Below, in pieces: positions 1 to 8,398 of a DNA stretch of 64,000 nt. The stretch spans positions 1,318,666-1,382,665 of the forward strand of contig KV440964.1 of assembly GCA_001636495.1 (NCBI GenBank), given 5' to 3'. This DNA comes from Sutcliffiella horikoshii. GTDB lineage: Bacteria; Bacillota; Bacilli; Bacillales; Bacillaceae_I. Both the position numbers and the translations under genes were made by a program. The notes under the pieces were generated by a model, which made no database searches, was not told the origin of the DNA, and saw only the letters and a program-made list of their open reading frames with translations. How positions within the stretch are numbered: position 1 is the stretch's first letter; every line of letters begins with the position of its first letter.

Positions 1-561
1 CTGCCTCAGTTCTTCCCGTGTCCAAACTGTTCCACCAGGATTGTGCGGGTTACACAACAGTAACATCTTCACCGTTCCATCAAGCAGCTGAGCTTCAAAG
101 TGTTCCAGGTCCATATGGTAGCGGCCATGTTTATAATTCATGGGGCTTGTGAGAATCGTGCGTTCATTATGACTGATCATGTCATAAAAAGGATAATAGA
201 CAGGGGAGAAAACGATTACCTTATCCATAGGATTGGAAAAGGCTTGAATGGTTGCGCTGAGTGCAGGCACCACCCCAGAAATATAGGTGAACCATTCGTT
301 GTTTAAGTTCCATCCGTGACGGTTCAGAAACCAACTTTTTACTGCTTCATCGACAGAAGGTGAGATGGACGTATAGCCGAAGATCCCATGGTTGGCCTTT
401 TCTATTATCGCCTTGGTCACTTCGATAGGAGCCCGAAAGTCCATGTCCGCCACCCACATTGGTAAAACGTCCCCTCTCCCAAACACACGGACTGTTTCAT
501 CCCATTTGACACTTGAAGTGCTTTTTCTGTTAATATGTTCATCAAAATTATAGGTTTTCAT
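1..561 (-). CDS. patB: Cystathionine beta-lyase PatB/MalY family, 5' part only
   Basis: This is the N-terminal 187 codons of a PLP-dependent C-S lyase of aminotransferase fold I/II; the rest lies beyond the left edge. The protein begins MKTYNFDEHINRKSTSSVKW and has the family motifs PMWVADMDF near the N-terminus and CNPHNPGGTVW near residue 175. In the family this enzyme cleaves cystathionine or cysteine conjugates to thiols, pyruvate and ammonia in the cytoplasm. The ATG is preceded on the minus strand by GGAGGAG. It is divergent from the yugE-like gene, as in Bacillus subtilis. The family is clear; the exact substrate is not. Confidence 0.9.
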   Translation of the reverse strand, partial: MKTYNFDEHINRKSTSSVKWDETVRVFGRGDVLPMWVADMDFRAPIEVTKAIIEKANHGIFGYTSISPSVDEAVKSWFLNRHGWNLNNEWFTYISGVVPALSATIQAFSNPMDKVIVFSPVYYPFYDMISHNERTILTSPMNYKHGRYHMDLEHFEAQLLDGTVKMLLLCNPHNPGGTVWTREELRQ

Positions 562-665
562 ATGTAATCTACTCCTCCACAAAGTATTCCTAATCAACAC
601 TAAACAATTCAAATGAAACAAGGTATAATATGCAGTAATAGTTTCGAAAGCAAGGTGATTTTTCC

Positions 666-929
666 ATGATAAAAGCAAGCGTAAATGTCAGGTTGATGGA
701 GAACCTATTGCAATGGGATCCGCTAGGATATGGTGTTGATGCATATGATACGGAATGTGTCGATGTGGTGCAAGCGGTACATGAACTTGATGATATAAAT
801 AAGTTGGCGAAAAAGATTCAGGATATCTACGAGTTTTCCTTTGAAGAGTTTATTCCTCTTTCCAAATGTAAAGAAAAAGCGATGGAGCTTATGGTCATAA
901 AAAATGAAGAGGATTCTTGTTCTATATAA
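666..929 (+). CDS. yugE: DUF1871 family protein YugE
   Basis: This 87-residue soluble protein has no signal peptide or membrane segment. It resembles YugE (DUF1871), a small helical protein of unknown function, both in sequence (DPLGYGVDAYDTECVDVVQA, then a helical acidic/basic C-terminal half) and in position between patB and yugF. The start is an ATG with AAGGTGA about 8 bases upstream, and TATAAT at 623-628 is a likely -10 element. A terminator follows. No function can be read from the sequence. Confidence 0.85.
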   Translation: MIKASVNVRLMENLLQWDPLGYGVDAYDTECVDVVQAVHELDDINKLAKKIQDIYEFSFEEFIPLSKCKEKAMELMVIKNEEDSCSI

Positions 930-984
930 TAAGCTTCCTTGACAGGAATGTCATGAAAGAAAGCTCAACTGAAAGCTTTAACTG

Positions 985-1020
985 AAAAAGAGAAAAGCCG
1001 ACGGGAGCTTTTCTCTTTTT
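985..1020. terminator. Bidirectional terminator between yugE and yugF
   Basis: A 12 bp perfect stem (AAAGAGAAAAGC paired with GCTTTTCTCTTT) has an 8-base loop, with A-rich and T-rich flanks. It can serve both convergent genes. Confidence 0.85.
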
Positions 1021-1859
1021 CATGGAGATGTTTGCAGAAAGTCGAGAATGTTGTCATGCACATGCTGTGGCTTTTCCTCCGGTAAAAGGTGTCCGGTCTG
1101 CTTGTAGGTAATCAACTTTGAATTCTGTAAGTCTTTATGAAGGCGCCGTCCGATTTCAACAGGCACAACCTTGTCCTCTTCGCCCCAGATCAAAAGGCTA
1201 GGTGTTTCAATCCTTCTTAATATCTCCGCTGCGAGGTCCCCTTCCCGATCTCGGATCATTCTTGTTAACGCAACAAAAATCTGATCATCGTAAAATGGCT
1301 CCGTATATCCTGCAATCATCTCTTCATCAATTAAGGAATGGTCATACACTACATTTAACAAGTTCTGGATAGGTCCTTGTCTGGCCAGCCAATATTTCAA
1401 CCATACATAGAAATAAGGAATCCGGGATGAGTAGATGATTGAACGGTGCATTCTCTTCAAATAGCCTGAACTACACAGCAATACCACTTTTTCTACTAGC
1501 TCCGGTTTTTGGTGGCTTATGTTCAAAGAAATCTGTCCTCCCATGGAATGCCCTATCAGGACAGTGCGTTGAATTCCTAGCTTTTCTAAAAGGGCAATCA
1601 CCACTTTTGCCATATTCTCATAGGAGTACACAAAGTTCCTGGATTTTTCACTTTTCCCAAAAGGGGGCAAATCAATGGCCAATACAGTGTATTCTTTCGT
1701 AAGCAATGGAATTAACCGGCGAAAGCTGAAAGAAGATGAAAGAAATCCGTGAATAAGCACAAGGGTCGGTTTATTGGCAAACGGAGAAGTAGAATCATGA
1801 TGAAATTCATAAAACACGTTGATCCCAGCAATGTTGGCAGTGAACTGATTGGTTTTCAT
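1020..1859 (-). CDS. yugF: Alpha/beta hydrolase YugF
   Basis: This is a 279-residue cytoplasmic alpha/beta hydrolase. It has the oxyanion segment LVLIHGFLSSSFSFR, the nucleophile elbow GHSMGGQ, an acid in WGEEDKVVP and a catalytic histidine in TGHLLPEEKP. The substrate is unknown; related proteins are esterases or lactonases. The ATG at 1859 is preferred over an upstream in-frame TTG at 1880 because that TTG overlaps the AGGGGG that looks like the ribosome binding site. The gene sits alone, convergent with yugE and divergent from alaR, as in B. subtilis. Confidence 0.85.
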   Translation of the reverse strand: MKTNQFTANIAGINVFYEFHHDSTSPFANKPTLVLIHGFLSSSFSFRRLIPLLTKEYTVLAIDLPPFGKSEKSRNFVYSYENMAKVVIALLEKLGIQRTVLIGHSMGGQISLNISHQKPELVEKVVLLCSSGYLKRMHRSIIYSSRIPYFYVWLKYWLARQGPIQNLLNVVYDHSLIDEEMIAGYTEPFYDDQIFVALTRMIRDREGDLAAEILRRIETPSLLIWGEEDKVVPVEIGRRLHKDLQNSKLITYKQTGHLLPEEKPQHVHDNILDFLQTSP

Positions 1860-1986
1860 CGATGATCTTAGCCCCCTCAATTAATTAGTTATAGGTATTT
1901 TATCCTCTCCCGGTCATTTCAAACCTGTGTATTTTTTATAATGTGTTCTGTAAAATAATCGTAATACAATTTAGAAGAATTTTTGC

Positions 1987-1992
1987 TATAAT
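1987..1992 (+). promoter_or_regulatory. Likely -10 element for alaR-alaT
   Basis: A perfect TATAAT lies about 40 bp before the alaR start. No good -35 hexamer is visible at 16-18 bp, so an activator or an upstream A/T-rich element may be needed. Confidence 0.5.
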
Positions 1993-2030
1993 GAGTCAAT
2001 GTTTAAAATGAAGGAGTTGGCAGTAAGCGT

Positions 2031-2531
2031 ATGCAATTAACAGAAAAAGAATTGGACTTGCTACAAATCATTGAAGAGAATGGAAGAATGGCGATAGATG
2101 TCTTATCAAAAATGGTGGAACTGTCCGAGTCGGAAACAGATGAGATGTTACAGCGACTTGAGGAGCAACGAATCATTGTGGAATACGGGGCCGTCATCGA
2201 CTGGCGCAAGGTCGACAATTTCGAGGGTGTAACAGCCATGATTGATGTAAAAGTGACGCCAAAGCGTGAAGTGGGCTTTGATGAGATCGCAAAGAACATT
2301 TATAGATTTCCAGAGGTGAAGTCCGTTTACTTAATGTCAGGAGCCTATGATCTATCTGTCGTAGTAGAAGGCAGATCGCTCTCGCAAGTGGCCAATTTTG
2401 TTTCGGAAAAGCTGTCTACCCTGGACTCTGTGATTTCCACAACCACCCACTTCATCATGAAAAAATACAAGCATGACGGGACTATCTTTGATCAGGGAGA
2501 AGATGATCGCCGCATTGTGGTGTCTCCATGA
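2031..2531 (+). CDS. alaR: Lrp/AsnC family regulator AlaR (YugG)
   Basis: The 166-residue protein has an N-terminal winged helix (LTEKELDLLQIIEENGRMAI) and a C-terminal RAM/AsnC ligand domain (VKSVYLMSGAYDLSVVVEGR). Its stop overlaps the alaT start as ATGA, so the two are translationally coupled. In B. subtilis the same pair makes AlaR, a regulator needed for expression of the alanine transaminase AlaT. The assignment rests on family and on this conserved pairing. Confidence 0.88.
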   Translation: MQLTEKELDLLQIIEENGRMAIDVLSKMVELSESETDEMLQRLEEQRIIVEYGAVIDWRKVDNFEGVTAMIDVKVTPKREVGFDEIAKNIYRFPEVKSVYLMSGAYDLSVVVEGRSLSQVANFVSEKLSTLDSVISTTTHFIMKKYKHDGTIFDQGEDDRRIVVSP

Positions 2532-3688
2532 GAAACAGAGTAGCAGATCATGTACAAAAGCTTCAGCCTTCCGGTATCCGTCGGTTCTTCGATTTGGCGG
2601 CGAATATGGAAGGGGTTATTTCCCTAGGAGTGGGGGAACCGGACTTTGTTACATCTTGGGGAGTAAGGGAAGCATGCATAGCCTCTTTACATAACGGACA
2701 TACCTCGTATACAGCTAACGCAGGTCTGATGGAACTCCGAACAGAGATCAGCCGTTATTTGACACAACAGTTTGATGTCGAATATAGTCCGTCAAGTGAC
2801 ATCATCGTGACAGTAGGAGCCAGTCAGGCACTTGACCTTTCCATCCGTGCTATCGTCAACCCGGGGGATGAAGTAATTGTAATTGAACCAAGCTTTGTTT
2901 CCTATGCCCCGTTAATCGAATTGGTAGGTGGAACGGCAGTCAGAGTTGGAGCGGATCCGGAAAGAGGATTCAGCATCAATTTTGATGACCTAGAGACAGC
3001 AATTACTTCAAGAACAAAGGCAATCCTCCTTTGTTTTCCGAATAACCCGACAGGTACCATGCTCACCAAGGATGAACTTGTCCAAGTAAGCCAGTTGGTT
3101 GAAAAGCATGACCTGCTCGTATTGTCGGATGAGATTTACGCAGAGCTTTCCTTTGATGAAAAGTTTACCAGTTTTCCTACCTTACCAAACATGAAGGACA
3201 GAACCATTCTGATCTCCGGCTTTTCCAAAGGCTTTGCGATGACTGGCTGGCGATTGGGATTTGTGGCGGGCCCGACAGATATTGTCGAGGCGATGCTGAA
3301 GATCCATCAGTATGCGATGATGTGTGCATCCACCATGGCACAGTATGGTGCGATTGAAGCGCTGAAAAACGGTCGTCAAGACATCGAAGCAATGAAAAAG
3401 AGTTATCGCAGACGCAGGAATTATTTTGTTGCTTCCCTTAACGAAATAGGACTGCCTTGCCACAATCCTGGAGGAGCTTTCTATGCATTCCCATCTGTAA
3501 AGCTCACTGGTCTAAGCTCTCAAGAATTTGCGGAGAGGCTGTTGCTGGAAGAAAAAGTGGCAGTGGTTCCGGGGGATGTATTTGGTGAGTCAGGTGAGGG
3601 ATATGTTAGGTGTTCTTACGCATCCTCGCTTGAGCAGTTGCAGGAAGCCATTAAAAGGATGGAGCGGTTTGTAAAGCAGTTCAGATGA
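2528..3688 (+). CDS. alaT: PLP-dependent alanine-type aminotransferase AlaT (YugH)
   Basis: This is a 386-residue fold-I aminotransferase. It shows GVGEPDF near the N-terminus, the cofactor-binding FPNNPTGT, SDEIYAEL, and the PLP lysine in SGFSKGFAMTGWR (K234). Length and motifs fit the AlaT/YugH group, which makes alanine from pyruvate with glutamate as donor. It is coupled to alaR by a 4-base overlap. Exact amino-acid specificity is inferred from the neighbour. A palindromic repeat and hairpins follow. Confidence 0.88.
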   Translation: MRNRVADHVQKLQPSGIRRFFDLAANMEGVISLGVGEPDFVTSWGVREACIASLHNGHTSYTANAGLMELRTEISRYLTQQFDVEYSPSSDIIVTVGASQALDLSIRAIVNPGDEVIVIEPSFVSYAPLIELVGGTAVRVGADPERGFSINFDDLETAITSRTKAILLCFPNNPTGTMLTKDELVQVSQLVEKHDLLVLSDEIYAELSFDEKFTSFPTLPNMKDRTILISGFSKGFAMTGWRLGFVAGPTDIVEAMLKIHQYAMMCASTMAQYGAIEALKNGRQDIEAMKKSYRRRRNYFVASLNEIGLPCHNPGGAFYAFPSVKLTGLSSQEFAERLLLEEKVAVVPGDVFGESGEGYVRCSYASSLEQLQEAIKRMERFVKQFR

Positions 3689-3728
3689 TGCAAGTAAAGC
3701 TTTTAAGATAGGGGCTCTGTTAAACGTC

Positions 3729-3856
3729 GCTGTTGATTTCCGCAATAGGCTTCGCTTTCCGCGGGGCGACCTTGAGCCTCCTCGTAACACTTGCGGGGTC
3801 TCAAGATTGTCGCTGCTCTCCCGCTGGAGTCTACGCCTTTTGCTCCAATCACCAGC
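3729..3856 (+). repeat. Palindromic repeat family A, copy 1
   Basis: The element starts GCTGTTGATTTCCGC and ends GCTCCAATCACCAGC, so its ends are imperfect inverted repeats. Its interior contains GGCTTCGCTTTCCGCGGGG and GAGCCTCCTCG, which recur in the other copies. It lies 40 bp after alaT. The same element recurs six more times in this window. Confidence 0.85.
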
Positions 3857-3877
3857 TAGAAATAGGTCATAAAAAAG

Positions 3878-3906
3878 AGGACCAAATCCACGTTGGATTT
3901 GGTCCT
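3878..3906. terminator. Hairpin between alaT and the XRE gene
   Basis: A 13 bp perfect stem (AGGACCAAATCCA paired with TGGATTTGGTCCT) has a 3-base loop. On the minus strand it is followed by a T-run, so it best terminates leftward transcription from the XRE gene. A second hairpin, GGGGGAATACT paired with AGTATTCCCCC (about 3914-3956), is followed by T-rich sequence on the plus strand and could end alaR-alaT. Confidence 0.75.
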
Positions 3907-3989
3907 AACAAAAGGGGGAATACTAGAAAGCCTTGATGGTATAAGTATTCCCCCCATTTTTATTTTTAAAACCTTATTTTAGAAACTTT

Positions 3990-4355
3990 TTATTGGGCGC
4001 TATATTTTTTTTCGTACAACACTTGCATTACATTCAGGAAGTCTTCATCTGTATATTCTTTTGCTTTTCGAAGAATTAATTTTGCTCTTTTTATTCCGAC
4101 TTCTTCAATTAATTGCTCGAGTTCCGGATCTAGACCGGCGGCATTACTGGTGGAAGCGACAGATTCTAGTAACTCGGAAGCAGGGACATCCAGAACAGTT
4201 GAGATTTTAAGGATGGTTTGCATATCAGGAGTTTGAACCCCTGCCTCATATTTTTCAATCGTACCAGTACCAACTCGGATCTTTAAAGCAAGCTCGGCAG
4301 CGGTAAGTTTTGCACGTTCCCGGTAAAAGCGGATGTTTTCCCCGATTTTTCTCAT
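3990..4355 (-). CDS. XRE-family HTH regulator
   Basis: This 121-residue protein has an N-terminal Cro/C1 helix-turn-helix (GENIRFYRERAKLTAAELAL, then TGTIEKYEAGVQTP) and a helical, charged C-terminal half (LEQLIEEVGIKRAKLILRKA). The C-terminus does not look like the SinR SinI-binding domain, so it should not be called SinR. The ATG at 4355 is chosen over one at 4379 because TTGGAGG lies 7-8 bases upstream. Target and signal are unknown. It is divergent from yugI. Confidence 0.8.
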   Translation of the reverse strand: MRKIGENIRFYRERAKLTAAELALKIRVGTGTIEKYEAGVQTPDMQTILKISTVLDVPASELLESVASTSNAAGLDPELEQLIEEVGIKRAKLILRKAKEYTDEDFLNVMQVLYEKKYSAQ

Positions 4356-4561
4356 CCTAATAACCTCCAATGTAAGCATTTTCTTACTATTATCATACCA
4401 TGATTAAACACGGTAAAGTTTGAACAAATTTTTACTTTTTCCATACAGTTTATCAATACTTTTGAAAAATCATGCTATTTAAGGATTATTTCCTTTTTAT
4501 TTGGATATTACATGTAAAAACCACAAATAATACATGGCACATGAGTGTAGAAAAAGTATTT

Positions 4562-4590
4562 TTGATAAAGTATCGGATTTGTGGTATAAT
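4562..4590 (+). promoter_or_regulatory. Sigma-A promoter of yugI
   Basis: TTGATA (4562-4567) and TATAAT (4585-4590) are separated by exactly 17 bp, about 50 bp upstream of the yugI start. This is close to the vegetative consensus. Confidence 0.85.
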
Positions 4591-4641
4591 CTTTTATTGC
4601 GTTCAATGTGTATAAAAATTAAATTATTTAGGAGTGTTTTC

Positions 4642-5049
4642 ATGTCTGATAAATTCGAAATCGGTAGTGTTTTAACAGGTAAAGTAACAGGTATTCAACC
4701 TTACGGAGCGTTCGTTGCGCTTGACGAAGAAACTCAAGGTCTAGTTCATATTTCCGAAATTACTCACGGTTATGTGAAAGATGTTAACGAACATTTAAAA
4801 ATGGGCGATGAGGTTCAAGTTAAGGTTCTTTCTGTTGACGAAAAGTCAAACAAGATCAGCTTGTCCATCAAAGCTACTCAAGAAGCTCCTGCTGAAGCTC
4901 CAGCAGCTGCACCAAGAAAGCCTAAGAAGCGTCAAGCAACTGTAGTGAAAAACCATACAGAAACTGCTCCAGGCGGTTTCAACACGTTAAAAGACAAATT
5001 AGAAGAGTGGATCGAGCAATCCAACCGTGAAGACTTAATCAAGAAGTAA
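4642..5049 (+). CDS. yugI: S1 RNA-binding domain protein YugI (general stress protein 13)
   Basis: The 135-residue protein has one S1 domain at residues 1-75 (GSVLTGKVTGIQPYGAFVAL, GLVHISEITHGYVKDV, VKVLSVDEKSNKISLSIKA). An Ala/Pro-rich basic linker and a conserved acidic tail follow (GGFNTLKDKLEEWIEQSNRE). This is the YugI/GSP13 layout; that protein associates with ribosomes and 30S subunits. The start ATG at 4642 follows AGGAGTG, while the longer in-frame extension has no ribosome binding site. It is monocistronic with its own promoter and terminator. Confidence 0.92.
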   Translation: MSDKFEIGSVLTGKVTGIQPYGAFVALDEETQGLVHISEITHGYVKDVNEHLKMGDEVQVKVLSVDEKSNKISLSIKATQEAPAEAPAAAPRKPKKRQATVVKNHTETAPGGFNTLKDKLEEWIEQSNREDLIKK

Positions 5050-5066
5050 TTTTGATTGAGTGAGAG

Positions 5067-5096
5067 AGACATCCTGCTTAGGGATGTCTTTTTTTT
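5067..5096 (+). terminator. yugI terminator
   Basis: The stem AGACATCC/GGATGTCT has a 7-base loop and is followed by eight T. Confidence 0.9.
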
Positions 5097-5125
5097 ATAA
5101 TGCGTAATTATTTCGAGTTCCGAAA

Positions 5126-5245
5126 TATCACAATAACCCTTAAAAAAGTCACAATCAAAGACAAATTAGTTACAATACCCACGAAATTAGTTGCAATCAC
5201 CCTTCGAAAAGTTACAATCCACTCACCTGCGCCACAATTCTACTG
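5126..5245. repeat. Six-unit tandem array, period 21 bp
   Basis: Units begin at 5126, 5147, 5168, 5189, 5210 and 5231. Each carries a core close to AGTTACAATC at a strict 21 bp spacing, while the remaining 10-11 bases vary. It fills the gap between the yugI terminator and the yuzA terminator. It is not a CRISPR, since the repeat and spacer are far too short. Confidence 0.8.
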
Positions 5246-5253
5246 AAAATATG

Positions 5254-5281
5254 AAAACCGCCCCATAAAAGAGGCGGTTTG
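5254..5281 (-). terminator. yuzA terminator
   Basis: The stem AAACCGCC/GGCGGTTT has a 10-base A-rich loop, just beyond the yuzA stop. Confidence 0.75.
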
Positions 5282-5288
5282 TTGTGGT

Positions 5289-5522
5289 TTATCGAGTTGT
5301 TCTTGGTTCGATTTCTCTTTCGTGCTGTTCAGATGGCACAAAAAGCAGTCCAAGATTGATTAGTCCGGCAATCCCTACGAGACCGTAGATGATACGGGAT
5401 AAGGCTGCGCTTTGACCGCCGAATATAGCTGCTACAAGATCAAATTGGAAGAAACCAATCAAACCCCAGTTAATCGCTCCAACAATAGTCAGTACTAGTG
5501 CAATACGTTGTATAGTGCTCAT
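5289..5522 (-). CDS. yuzA: DUF378 small membrane protein YuzA
   Basis: This 77-residue protein has two hydrophobic segments (residues 7-28 and about 40-62) and the DUF378 signature IVGAINWGLIGFFQFDLVAAIF. It should be an integral membrane protein of unknown function. GGAGGG precedes the ATG on the minus strand. Its position next to yugI and the iron alcohol dehydrogenase matches the B. subtilis yug region. Confidence 0.88.
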   Translation of the reverse strand: MSTIQRIALVLTIVGAINWGLIGFFQFDLVAAIFGGQSAALSRIIYGLVGIAGLINLGLLFVPSEQHEREIEPRTTR

Positions 5523-5703
5523 AACATTCCCTCCTTGAGAATATAAGTGCTTCCCTCATATGTTTTGTATCTAAACCAAAATTATTCACCGTTAAAAATA
5601 TTTTAACGAAGCATGATATAAGGGCAGTAACAATTAAACAAGCTAATTCTTTGCAAGCATAGAAAAAATAATCCATAATCGATGCAAAAGGGAGGTAATA
5701 GCA

Positions 5704-6867
5704 ATGGACAATTTTACATTCTACAATCCAACAAAATTAATTTTCGGAAAAGGACAACTGGAAGCTCTGCCGCAGGAAATAGAGCCATACGGTAAGAACG
5801 TGCTTCTCGTTTATGGTGGAGGAAGCATTAAGCGAAGTGGACTTTATGATGATGTCCTGAACACTTTACATAAAGCTGGTGCAGAAGTAACCGAGCTAGC
5901 AGGGGTAGAGCCGAATCCAAGGTTATCCACTGTAAGAAAAGGAATCGAATTATGTAAAGAGAATCAGATTGATTTTCTTTTGGCTGTCGGTGGTGGTAGT
6001 GTCATTGACTGCACAAAAGCAATTGCTGCGGGTACTAAATATGACGGAGATGTATGGGATATTGTTCTTAAAAAGCATATTGCTACAGAAGCCTTGCCAT
6101 TTGGAACAGTGTTGACCCTGGCTGCAACAGGCTCTGAAATGAACGCAGGATCTGTTATCACAAATTGGGAAACGAATGAGAAATACGGATGGGGAAGTCC
6201 AGTAACATTCCCTAAGTTCTCTATTCTCGACCCTGTAAACACCTTTACCGTGCCAAAAAATCACACGGTGTATGGAATCGTGGACATGATGTCGCACGTT
6301 CTGGAGCAGTATTTCCACCAAACAAGCAATACACAACTTCAGGATCGTATGTGTGAGGCTGTGTTAACAACAGTAATGGAGACGGCACCTCAATTGCTTG
6401 AAGATCTAGAAAGCTATGAACACCGTGAAACCATCCTTTATAATGGAACGATTGCACTCAACGGTATGCTGCAAATGGGCTATCGTGGTGATTGGGCAAC
6501 TCATGGTATTGAGCATGCTGTTTCTGCCATCTATGATATTCCACATGCAGGTGGACTGGCTATTCTGTTCCCTAATTGGATGGAGCATGTCTTGGATGCG
6601 AATGTGGGACGATTCAAGCAGCTTGCAGTCCGGGTATTCGGTGTACAGGATAATGGTTCTACAGACAAGGAAATTGCGTTGGAGGGTATACGAAGACTTC
6701 GTGAGTTCTGGACTAGTCTTGGGGCGCCGACTCGTTTAGCCGACTATGATATTGATGATAAGAATATTGAAAAGATGGCGGAGCATGTTATGTCACAAGG
6801 TGCGGTTGGGAATTTCAAGTCGCTAGCCTATGATGATGTGAAATCCATTTTGAAAGCATCCTTATAA
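5704..6867 (+). CDS. Iron-containing NAD(P)H-dependent alcohol (butanol) dehydrogenase, YugJ/YugK type
   Basis: The 387-residue protein belongs to the group III Fe-alcohol dehydrogenases. It has the nucleotide-binding [29 protein letters not shown], and metal-ligand histidines in [32 protein letters not shown]. It reduces medium-chain aldehydes to alcohols in the family, in the cytoplasm. GGGAGG precedes the ATG. B. subtilis has two similar paralogues (YugJ, YugK) and I cannot choose between them. It stands alone and is followed by two repeat elements. Confidence 0.9.
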   Translation: MDNFTFYNPTKLIFGKGQLEALPQEIEPYGKNVLLVYGGGSIKRSGLYDDVLNTLHKAGAEVTELAGVEPNPRLSTVRKGIELCKENQIDFLLAVGGGSVIDCTKAIAAGTKYDGDVWDIVLKKHIATEALPFGTVLTLAATGSEMNAGSVITNWETNEKYGWGSPVTFPKFSILDPVNTFTVPKNHTVYGIVDMMSHVLEQYFHQTSNTQLQDRMCEAVLTTVMETAPQLLEDLESYEHRETILYNGTIALNGMLQMGYRGDWATHGIEHAVSAIYDIPHAGGLAILFPNWMEHVLDANVGRFKQLAVRVFGVQDNGSTDKEIALEGIRRLREFWTSLGAPTRLADYDIDDKNIEKMAEHVMSQGAVGNFKSLAYDDVKSILKASL

Positions 6868-6893
6868 TTGGTGTATATTTATTGACTATAACT

Positions 6894-7022
6894 CCAGTAG
6901 ATTTCCGTTTCAGGTGTTCGCTTTCCACGGAGCGGTGCTTGAGCCTCCTCACTTCGTTGCGGGGTCTCAACCTACCGCTACCTCCCGTAGGAGTCTCACA
7001 CCTTTCACTCCAATCTACAGGG
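6894..7022 (+). repeat. Palindromic repeat family A, copy 2 (diverged)
   Basis: The ends are CCAGTAGATTTCCG and ACTCCAATCTACAGG. The interior CTTGAGCCTCCTCAC and GGGGTCTCAA is shared with other copies. This is the most diverged copy, and it lies directly before the MITE-like element B1. Confidence 0.75.
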
Positions 7023-7041
7023 GTTTAACAATTATATAAAG

Positions 7042-7226
7042 AGGCTGTTTTCGTAAACTTTGTTGCTTTTTCGTATTTATAAATCAACCGTTATTTTACT
7101 TGTTATCGTGCTCTTTTCGTGGCTATACGGGATAGACTGCATGCCTAATTAAGAATAGATAAGCGATAAAAAGTCCAATTGCCGACTTTTTACTATAAAT
7201 AGCAACAATCTTTGAGAAAAGAGCCT
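7042..7226 (+). mobile_element. MITE-like element family B, copy 1
   Basis: This 185 bp non-coding element has imperfect terminal inverted repeats of about 26 bp: AGGCTGTTTTCGTAAACTTT at the left and the complement AGGCTCTTTTCTCAAAGATT at the right, both continuing GTTGCT. An internal hairpin pairs AAAAAGTC with GACTTTTT. A second copy is at 19670-19854. ATAAA occurs on both sides as a possible target duplication, but this is weak. Confidence 0.75.
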
Positions 7227-7230
7227 ATAA

Positions 7231-7268
7231 AAAAACAGCTGACGGATTTTATTCCGTCAGCTGTTTTT
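7231..7268. terminator. Terminator of the mrp operon
   Basis: The 16 bp perfect stem AAAAACAGCTGACGGA/TCCGTCAGCTGTTTTT has a 6-base loop, overlapping the mrpG stop. It probably works in both directions. Confidence 0.9.
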
Positions 7269-7628
7269 CATTTCGCGAACCGTTTCCGGTTTTTCTTTCG
7301 TTTTCAAATCATCCTGTACCGAATTTTCCCATAGAGGAACATCTGTATAATATGCTGCACGTGTAATCAGATGCCCTGCCACTGGAGCTGTTACGAAGAC
7401 AAATATGATTCCTAGGACCAATCTGGCGCTGAAATAGCCATCTGCTATCCAGAAATACATCAAAGCAGCAAGCAGTATGAACAATACACCCAATGTGGCG
7501 CTCTTGGAGGCTGCGTGACTGCGGCAATATACATCCGGGAGTCTGATTAGCCCAATGGTCGTTACTAAGCTTAGAAGAGAACCTAGTAGGACGACAGCTC
7601 CGATGAAAATACTAATTGTCTCTGTCAT
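7257..7628 (-). CDS. mrpG: Na+/H+ antiporter subunit MrpG
   Basis: The 123-residue membrane protein has three hydrophobic helices (residues 5-27, 40-62, 67-87) and the PhaG/MnhG motif IGLIRLPDVYCRSHAASKSATLG (residues about 26-48). It is the last gene of the operon. MrpG is one of seven subunits of the heteromeric cation/proton antiporter that exports sodium in exchange for protons, important at high pH and salt. The start overlaps the end of mrpF by 17 bases. Confidence 0.95.
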   Translation of the reverse strand: MTETISIFIGAVVLLGSLLSLVTTIGLIRLPDVYCRSHAASKSATLGVLFILLAALMYFWIADGYFSARLVLGIIFVFVTAPVAGHLITRAAYYTDVPLWENSVQDDLKTKEKPETVREMKNS

Positions 7629-7914
7629 ACTCGATTATCTCTCCTTTTTGCAGAAACTTGGAAAATGCTACCGTTCCAACAAAAGCAATGACCCCGATTA
7701 AGAGAATGACCTCGAGAAAAGCGTCGGTTCTTAAAATGATGGAAGTGATTGCAGTAATGGCAATTAAATTGATGCCGATCGAATCAAGTGCCATGACTCT
7801 GTCAGGAACAGAGGGACCTTTAATAACACGATAGACAAGCCCCAGGGTGGAAACGGAAATGATGAATAAACTGATATTCAGTAAGGCATCGAATGTACTC
7901 TCGAACTCTAACAT
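7612..7914 (-). CDS. mrpF: Na+/H+ antiporter subunit MrpF
   Basis: This 100-residue membrane protein has three hydrophobic helices. The conserved GPSVPDRVMALDSIG segment (residues about 29-43) is the MrpF/PhaF hallmark. It lies one base after mrpE ends and overlaps mrpG by 17 bases, so translation is likely coupled. It is a small structural subunit of the antiporter in the cytoplasmic membrane. Confidence 0.95.
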   Translation of the reverse strand: MLEFESTFDALLNISLFIISVSTLGLVYRVIKGPSVPDRVMALDSIGINLIAITAITSIILRTDAFLEVILLIGVIAFVGTVAFSKFLQKGEIIEYDRDN

Positions 7915-7915
7915 G

Positions 7916-8392
7916 TTATCTGGTCACCTCCATGATCGCTTTTTCAAAGGTATTCTTAATTTCGGCAACTGCCTGGTCCGAATCAGGAATGTTCATGGCA
8001 TGGATATAAAGGACTTTGTTATCATCCGAAATATCCATCACCAGTGTTCCTGGAGTCAAACTGATGAGGAGGGAGAGTAAGGTTATCTCCCATTCACTCT
8101 TCAGCTCGGTAGGCATGGCGAAAATTCCTGGTTCAATCTTAAGCTGTGGACGAAGGATGTCACGAATCACTTGGACATTTGCTAATACCAATTCTCTTAA
8201 GAAAAGGAATAGCAGTTTACCGGCAGCCAAAACCCTTTCAAAGTAGAAGCGACCGGGAATGAAGCGGCGCATGGTGAAAATGATCACCAATCCCCAGAAG
8301 TACCCTACAAAAAAGTCGGCAAAGGCCCATTCGTTCTTCAGAAACATCCAGCTGAATGCAATGATTAAGTTTAATAGTATTTGAAAAGCCAT
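7916..8392 (-). CDS. mrpE: Na+/H+ antiporter subunit MrpE
   Basis: This 158-residue protein has two N-terminal membrane helices (MAFQILLNLIIAFSWMFL and a second near residue 25-42) and a soluble C-terminal part with LISLTPGTLVMDISDD, the MrpE/PhaE signature. Its start is 6 bases downstream of the mrpD stop. In the family MrpE is needed for antiport activity and for stability of the complex. Confidence 0.95.
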   Translation of the reverse strand: MAFQILLNLIIAFSWMFLKNEWAFADFFVGYFWGLVIIFTMRRFIPGRFYFERVLAAGKLLFLFLRELVLANVQVIRDILRPQLKIEPGIFAMPTELKSEWEITLLSLLISLTPGTLVMDISDDNKVLYIHAMNIPDSDQAVAEIKNTFEKAIMEVTR

Positions 8393-8398
8393 GAGAAA

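Noticed and set aside
3733-3936. 67-residue ORF over the first repeat and hairpin
   Set aside because: It lies within repeat family A, changes with each copy and has no ribosome binding site.
3990-4355. XRE gene as the SinR that would bind the exopolysaccharide operators
   Set aside because: Its C-terminal half does not resemble the SinI-interacting domain of SinR.
4534-4641. N-terminal extension of yugI in the long open frame
   Set aside because: The promoter -35/-10 lies inside it, and the real ATG at 4642 has the ribosome binding site.
5126-5245. Possible CRISPR array
   Set aside because: The period is 21 bp with only about 8-10 conserved bases, there are no spacers of normal size and no cas genes.
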